Positions 34,544 through 38,638 of a stretch of DNA of 38,638 nt are shown piece by piece. Within the stretch, counting starts at the first letter, position 1, and the number at the start of each line of letters is the position of its first letter. Under the pieces are notes generated by a model that was not told the origin of the DNA, made no database searches, and worked only from the letters and a program-made list of their open reading frames with translations. Location: positions 1-38,638 of the forward strand of contig CAJXWJ010000033.1 in the NCBI GenBank assembly GCA_913062925.1, given 5' to 3'. The position numbers were made by a program, and so were the translations under genes. This stretch comes from an uncultured Pseudorhodobacter sp. (lineage in GTDB: Bacteria > Pseudomonadota > Alphaproteobacteria > Rhodobacterales > Rhodobacteraceae).

Positions 34544-35629
34544 TTACTCTCCTGCCACAGCGGGCTTGGCGGTGGTGACAATCCGGGGGCGGTAGCGCAC
34601 CAGAATCTCGCTGCCAAGGATGAAGAACAGCATCATCGCCTGAAAAATGCCTGCCGTGGCGTTGGGAATATGCACGGTGGTTTGCGCCACTTGGCCGCCA
34701 ACATAGGTCACCGCCAAAACGATGCCCGCGATCAGACAGCCGATCGGGTTCAACCGGCCCAGGAAGGCCACGATAATCGCGGTAAAGCCGTAGCCCGAGG
34801 GGAACCCAAGGTTGATGGCATGCGAGGCGCCGGTGAATTCAAGCGCGCCTGCCAGACCCGCCATGCCGCCGCCGATCAGCATCGCGATCCAGATGGTTTG
34901 CTTGGCGTCAAAGCCGCCATGGCGCGCGGCTTGCGGCGCTGATCCGACCACCCGCACCTGATAGCCAAAGACCGACCGCGACATCATCAGCCAAAACACA
35001 AAGGGCATGATCAGCGCAATCACCACGCCCAGATGCACGGTGCTGCCGGTAAACAGCAGCGGCAGGCTTTGGCTGTCGGTCAGCGGGGCCGTGGCCGGAA
35101 AGTTGCGCCCATTGGGGTCTTTCCACGGCCCGCCCACCAAATAGCTTAGGATTTGCAAAGAGATATAGGTCAGCATCAGGCTTGAGAGGATTTCATTCAC
35201 GTTCCAGCGGGTTTTCAAGATGGCGGGGATCAGCGCGTAAAGCGCGCCAAACACCACGCCGGTCAGCACCATCGCCAAAACGATAAAAAACCCACCCGCA
35301 GTGCCCGCCGCGATGCCAACGCCTGCGGCTGCAAGGGCGCCAACCACATATTGCCCTTCGGCGCCGATATTCCAGACCTGTGCGCGGTTGCCGACCGCAA
35401 GACCCAGCGCGATGATGATCAGCGGAGCGGCTTTCAGCGCCACATCCTGCCATTTATAACTCAGCAGCAGCGGCGACAGGAAAATATCCTTGACCGCGCG
35501 TGCGCCGTCGATGCCCATCAGATCAAACACCAACATGCCGATCAGCATCGTTGCCAGCACCGAGGCAATCGGCGTGACGATCAGCATCATCCGGCTGGGG
35601 GTGGGGCGGCGTTCAAGCTTAATGCGCAT
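34544..35629 (-). CDS. ABC transporter permease (first, BMP-type)
   Basis: A 361-residue permease, longer than its partner because of an extra N-terminal helix region and a long periplasmic loop. Family features are PLIIIALGLAVGNRAQVWNIG, then GAEGQYVVGALAAAG and VGSAPQAARHGGFDAKQT, the loop that contacts the ATPase. The ATG at 35629 is preceded by GGAGAG. It overlaps the ATPase gene end by 11 nt and is followed by the second permease after 1 nt. Together they form the transmembrane heterodimer. Confidence 0.92.
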   Translation of the reverse strand: MRIKLERRPTPSRMMLIVTPIASVLATMLIGMLVFDLMGIDGARAVKDIFLSPLLLSYKWQDVALKAAPLIIIALGLAVGNRAQVWNIGAEGQYVVGALAAAGVGIAAGTAGGFFIVLAMVLTGVVFGALYALIPAILKTRWNVNEILSSLMLTYISLQILSYLVGGPWKDPNGRNFPATAPLTDSQSLPLLFTGSTVHLGVVIALIMPFVFWLMMSRSVFGYQVRVVGSAPQAARHGGFDAKQTIWIAMLIGGGMAGLAGALEFTGASHAINLGFPSGYGFTAIIVAFLGRLNPIGCLIAGIVLAVTYVGGQVAQTTVHIPNATAGIFQAMMLFFILGSEILVRYRPRIVTTAKPAVAGE

Positions 35630-37202
35630 GGGCACTCTCCTGTGGCAGCGCGCTTGGGGTCGCGTCGCCGTGGACACCGCCCATCAACAGGCCGATTTCT
35701 TCGATATTTGCCCCCGCCACCGGCATCGGCGCGGAAAGCCTGCCTTCGTTGATCACCGCCAGCGTATCGCAAAGCGACAACAGCTCGTCCAGATCCTGCG
35801 AGATCACCACGATGGCCGATCCCGTGGCCGCCAGATCGACCAAGGCCTGATGGATGGCGCTTGCCGCCCCGGCATCGACGCCCCAGGTCGGCTGACTGAC
35901 CACCAGAACCGCGGGTTTTTGCAAAATCTCGCGCCCCATGATGAACTTTTGCAGATTGCCGCCCGAAAGCGATTCCGCAAAGGCTGCGGGGCCGGTGGCC
36001 TTGACCGCAAAGGCGCTGATCACCTCGCCCGCATAGGTTTTTGCGGCTTGGGCGTTGATCATGCCGTTCGAGACCATGCCCAAACGGTCGCGTGCGGTCA
36101 GCAAAGTGTTTTCCGAAAGCGTAAACTCGGGCACGGCGGCATGGCCGTTGCGCTCTTCTGGCACCGAGGCCAGCCCCGACAACCGCCGGGTCTTGGCCGA
36201 GGTTGCGCCGATGTGCACACCGTCCAGCGTGATCGCAGGGGCTGACGTTACCGCCTCGCCCGAAAGCGCCAGCAAAAGCGGGTTTTGGCCATTGCCTGCC
36301 ACGCCGGCAATGCCGAAAATCTCCCCCGCGCGCACTGAAAAGCTGATGTTTTTTAGCGCGGTGCCAAAGGGCCCGTCTTTGGGCAGGCAAAGATCCTGCA
36401 CCACGAATTTCGCAGCCCCCATCTGCCGCCCCGCGCCGCGCTGGATGTCTTTTAGGCTGCCACCGATCATCATCTCGGCCATCGAGCGCGAGGTTTCCAC
36501 CGCAGGGTTGCAGGTGGCGACCAATTTGCCGCCGCGCAGAATGGTGGCAGTGTCGCAAAGCGCTTTGATCTCATGCAGCTTGTGGCTGATATAAAGGATC
36601 GAACAGCCTTCCGAGGCCAATTGGCGCAGCACCACAAACAGCTGATCCACCTCTTGCGGGGTCAGCACCGAGGTCGGCTCGTCCATGATCAACAGATTGG
36701 GGTTCAGCAGCAATGCACGCACAATCTCGATGCGCTGACGCTCGCCCACCGATAGCGTCGAGACGATGCGGTGCGGTTCCAGTTTCAGCCCGTATTGCGC
36801 CATCACCGCCAGAATTTTCGCCTCAAGATCGCGCGCAGGGATCGAGGCATCCATGCCAAGCGCGATGTTTTCCAGCACCGTCATCGCCTCGAACAGCGAG
36901 AAATGTTGGAACACCATGCCGATGCCCAGCTTGCGCGCGGCCTTGGGGTTGGCAATGACCAGCGGCGCGCCGTTCCAGCGGATCTCGCCGGCGTCGGGCT
37001 GCTGGATGCCGTAGATCATCTTGACCAGCGTCGATTTGCCTGCGCCATTTTCTCCCAAAAGCGCATGGATCTCGCCCGGACGCACCGAAAAGCTGACTTG
37101 ATCGTTTGCCAGAACCCCTGGAAAGCGCTTGGTGATGCCGCTTAAGGACAGGCGCAGGTGATCGGAATGGGGCGGAATGGCAGACGAAGGGGCAGCTGTC
37201 AT
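35619..37202 (-). CDS. ABC transporter ATP-binding protein (tandem domains, BMP-type)
   Basis: A 527-residue protein with two ABC domains, as in the nucleoside (Yuf/Bmp) and sugar importers. Domain 1 has Walker A GENGAGKST (50–58), signature TLSVGERQRIEIV (LSGGQ altered to LSVGE) and Walker B LLIMDEPTSVL. Domain 2 has a degenerate Walker A (GVAGNGQNPLL, no GKS), an intact signature SLSGGNLQKFIMGREI, and a Walker B with Gln at the catalytic position (VLVVSQPTWGVD). Asymmetry of this kind is normal in the family: one composite ATPase site does the work. The ATG at 37202 follows AAAGGAC. It heads the operon, with the 451-nt gap upstream. Confidence 0.92.
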   Translation of the reverse strand: MTAAPSSAIPPHSDHLRLSLSGITKRFPGVLANDQVSFSVRPGEIHALLGENGAGKSTLVKMIYGIQQPDAGEIRWNGAPLVIANPKAARKLGIGMVFQHFSLFEAMTVLENIALGMDASIPARDLEAKILAVMAQYGLKLEPHRIVSTLSVGERQRIEIVRALLLNPNLLIMDEPTSVLTPQEVDQLFVVLRQLASEGCSILYISHKLHEIKALCDTATILRGGKLVATCNPAVETSRSMAEMMIGGSLKDIQRGAGRQMGAAKFVVQDLCLPKDGPFGTALKNISFSVRAGEIFGIAGVAGNGQNPLLLALSGEAVTSAPAITLDGVHIGATSAKTRRLSGLASVPEERNGHAAVPEFTLSENTLLTARDRLGMVSNGMINAQAAKTYAGEVISAFAVKATGPAAFAESLSGGNLQKFIMGREILQKPAVLVVSQPTWGVDAGAASAIHQALVDLAATGSAIVVISQDLDELLSLCDTLAVINEGRLSAPMPVAGANIEEIGLLMGGVHGDATPSALPQESAHAH

Positions 37203-37653
37203 AGTTCGTCCTTTGGCTTTGCAGTCTGGCTGCTGCATCAGTGCTAGCCCCATGGGTCGGGTTTTGGTTCTCAATTTCAAGCGAAGCTGTTTCAAGCAAT
37301 GCCGGAAAATAGCGCTTGGATCAGCAACACCTAAGCTGAATTCTGTTTTTTCAGCAAGAGATGCAACGCGTTAGCGATGAGAAATTCAGGTTTATAATGG
37401 GGTCGGCTTGCAGGACGGTGGCTTGCGATTTTTGTGTAGATATCTGTTTTTAATGTTTAATTTTTCACAAAATACCCTTGTGACCCCGCGCGAATGAGGC
37501 AAGCGCCTAACCGATTGCGCGTACGCTTTGGCGCAGCGGCTGAAAATTTAGGCGGATTGTAAAGCTGGAATCAGCGCAGGGCCGCTGGCTTGCGGCTTGA
37601 AATTTGCCCGATTCAGCGCATGCTGGGATCACAAGATATAAAAAGGACGCGCC
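37203..37653. other. Intergenic region between the transport operon and the deaminase gene
   Basis: This 451-nt divergent region holds no convincing gene. On the minus strand a TATAAA lies at 37396–37391, with no good −35, giving a leader of about 180 nt to the ATPase start. Within that leader are a direct repeat TTTCAAGC at 37275–37282 and 37290–37297 (15-nt period) and an inverted repeat GCTGAA/TTCAGC (37335–37340 and 37350–37355). Further out, TTTTGTG and CACAAAA arms flank an AT-rich block (about 37430–37472). These could be operators. I do not recognise a known riboswitch. Confidence 0.4.
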
Positions 37654-38139
37654 ATGCCTGCTGCCCCCGAGCTTGACCACACCGCGCTGTTGCGGCTTGC
37701 CATTGCCGAAAGTCTTGCGGCGCGCGAAAGCGGCGTGCATCCCTTTGCCGCGATTTTGGTCGGGCCGGATGGCAGGGTTTTGATGACCCAGCACAATGCT
37801 TTTATGCCCGATCACGATATGACGGGCCATGCCGAGCGGGTGCTGATGACCCGCGCCTCGACCAGCCTGCCGATAGAGGTTTTGCGCGACTGCACGATGT
37901 ATACCTCGGCCGAGCCCTGTGCGATGTGCGCGGGGGCGATCTATTGGACCGGGTTAAAGCGGGTGGTTTACGGGCTGAGTGAACATGCGCTGAAAGAGAT
38001 TACCGGCAATCATCCAGAAAACCCGACGCTGGATCTGCCCTGCCGCGTGGTCTTTGCCGCAGGGCAGCGACAGGTCGAGGTGATTGGGCCGATGCTGGAG
38101 GAAGAAGCGGCCGCCGTGCATGCCGGGGTTTGGGGCTAG
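37654..38139 (+). CDS. Nucleoside/nucleobase deaminase (CDA superfamily)
   Basis: A 161-residue zinc deaminase. Zinc ligand and catalytic acid are in TGHAERV (H59, E61), and the second zinc motif is SAEPCAMCAGAIYW (C89, C92). This is the arrangement of guanine deaminase, tRNA adenosine deaminase TadA and related enzymes. The FAAILVGPDGRVLMTQHN start and the C-terminal TGNHPENPTLDLPCRVVFAAG suggest the nucleobase (guanine or cytosine type) group more than TadA, but the substrate is not certain. AAGGAC precedes the ATG at 37654. Its position opposite a BMP-type nucleoside uptake operon supports a salvage role. A hairpin follows at 38148–38168. Confidence 0.88.
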   Translation: MPAAPELDHTALLRLAIAESLAARESGVHPFAAILVGPDGRVLMTQHNAFMPDHDMTGHAERVLMTRASTSLPIEVLRDCTMYTSAEPCAMCAGAIYWTGLKRVVYGLSEHALKEITGNHPENPTLDLPCRVVFAAGQRQVEVIGPMLEEEAAAVHAGVWG

Positions 38140-38147
38140 GGCGCGGG

Positions 38148-38168
38148 GAGGGGGCTTTCCGCCCCCTC
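38148..38168 (+). terminator. Hairpin after the deaminase gene, part of a Rhodobacteraceae-type repeat
   Basis: GAGGGGGC (38148–38155) pairs perfectly with GCCCCCTC (38161–38168) around TTTCC. The strength of the 8-bp G/C stem suggests a terminator although no T-run follows. It is joined to the conserved-looking tail at 38185–38210. Confidence 0.6.
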
Positions 38169-38182
38169 GGCTTCGCCTCACC

Positions 38183-38210
38183 CCCGAGGATATTTATGCC
38201 AAGATGAAAG
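38183..38210 (+). repeat. Conserved Rhodobacteraceae intergenic tail motif
   Basis: CCCCGAGGATATTTATGCC then AAGATGAAAG: from memory, sequence of this shape recurs downstream of many genes in Rhodobacteraceae chromosomes, usually with a G/C hairpin before it. It occurs only once here. It abuts the integrase fragment, so it may mark a boundary. Confidence 0.5.
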
Positions 38211-38478
38211 CGTTAGGCGCAACACAGGAGCTGTCACTTTGCAGGGCTGCTTCAGAGCCATAGACAGTGCCATGTGCCAAGCGCAATTGTGACCAACGTT
38301 CATCGAGTTTTGCAGCTGCAACCAAAGCGCGTGTTTTCGCTGATTGTTGCGATTTGGTCGTGAGCCTTTGCACGAGTCTGGGGCAGCTGTCATGGTGCAG
38401 CAAGTCTGATGGCATAGGACGCGAAAGGTAAAAGTAACCGCCACGGTTAAAGGTATAAGGGATGTTTTTGGTCCACAC
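38194..38478 (-). pseudogene. Truncated N-terminal fragment of a tyrosine integrase (DUF6538-type)
   Basis: A 94-residue reading frame from a GTG at 38478. The first ~80 residues match the start of Rhodobacteraceae phage-type integrases as I know them: W-T-K-x-I-P-Y-x-F-N-R-G-G-Y-F-Y, then S-R-x-x-P-S-D-L, and A-K-x-x-A-L-V-A-A-A-K-L-D. The whole catalytic domain (R...HxxR...Y) is missing: the frame runs into the intergenic motif at about 38210 and stops at 38194. A functional integrase would need about 400 residues, so this is a remnant. Its DNA is less GC-rich than the neighbours. Confidence 0.65.
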
Positions 38479-38638
38479 AAATCGACGCCTGAGCTGATTT
38501 GGGTTGAAAGAAGTGCATATTTAAGGATGTTTAGCTAGGCTGTGACCTGAGGCGCTTTAGCTAAATGGTGCTGTGAGAGTTCTTCATTTCCTGCTACAGG
38601 CATCACATATCTGCTAACACACTGATATCATTATGTGC
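38479..38638. other. Low-GC DNA upstream of the integrase remnant
   Basis: No gene is visible in these 160 bases, which are more A/T-rich than the chromosome to the left. A direct repeat TTTAGCTA occurs at 38530–38537 and 38556–38563 (26-nt period). It may hold the integrase promoter on the minus strand, or be the beginning of a transferred region that continues beyond the window. Confidence 0.35.

Noticed and set aside
35619-37202. Degenerate second ABC domain as a sign of gene decay
   Set aside because: The altered Walker A and Walker B of the second domain are a normal trait of this class of importer ATPases.
38178-38480. Alternative 100-codon minus-strand frame over the integrase remnant
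   Set aside because: The other frame matches integrase N-terminal sequence; this one matches nothing and is out of phase with it.

Overview
This window reads as a contiguous piece of an alphaproteobacterial chromosome, most likely from the Rhodobacteraceae (Rhodobacter/Paracoccus-like). The reasons are the high-GC codon use, the gene order ruvCAB–ybgC–tolQRAB–pal–cpoB–tilS–ftsH, the ligase-associated helicase/PdeM pair, a small DUF1127 protein, and a terminator-plus-tail motif at 38148–38210 of a kind I recall from that family. Nearly all of it is dense, intact chromosomal coding sequence. I see no rRNA, tRNA, CRISPR array or complete mobile element.

Region 1 (1–1700): the 3' end of priA, then prmA, a shared bidirectional terminator, and a convergent DUF1127 gene with its own promoter. 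Region 2 (1840–14990): a DNA-repair and envelope block. A possible LexA box precedes ruvC. ruvC, ruvA, ruvB, an unrecognised gene, a DUF2161 PD-(D/E)XK-like gene and ybgC are tightly packed, several with 1–4 nt overlaps. A promoter-like sequence with a dyad precedes tolQ, followed by tolR, tolA, tolB, two tandem pal genes, cpoB, tilS and ftsH, ending at a strong terminator. Region 3 (15030–18730): a MOSC protein, then fhs, a small chorismate-mutase-family gene and folD, i.e. a one-carbon folate cluster with an unexpected middle gene.

Region 4 (18730–22610): a membrane-anchored LytTR regulator converging on pdeM and its DEXH helicase. Region 5 (22810–28260): a YmdB-type phosphoesterase, an SLC13-type permease, a small lipoprotein, YebC, and LysE and EamA exporters. 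Region 6 (28250–32500): ugd behind a near-consensus promoter, galE, a convergent nitrilase-family hydrolase, and a family 2 glycosyltransferase. ugd and galE supply UDP-glucuronate and UDP-galactose for surface glycans. Region 7 (32510–38140): a minus-strand BMP-type ABC uptake operon (ATPase, two permeases, Tat-exported binding protein), divergent from a nucleoside/nucleobase deaminase, which suggests purine or pyrimidine salvage.

The last 500 bases change character. The terminator/tail motif abuts a truncated N-terminal piece of a tyrosine integrase, followed by lower-GC DNA with a short direct repeat, suggesting the edge of an old integration site. The most interesting points are the tandem pal genes, the nuclease-like DUF2161 gene bridging ruvCAB and tol, the possible SOS box, the chorismate-mutase-family gene inside the folate cluster, and the possible RNA switch ahead of the LytTR gene.
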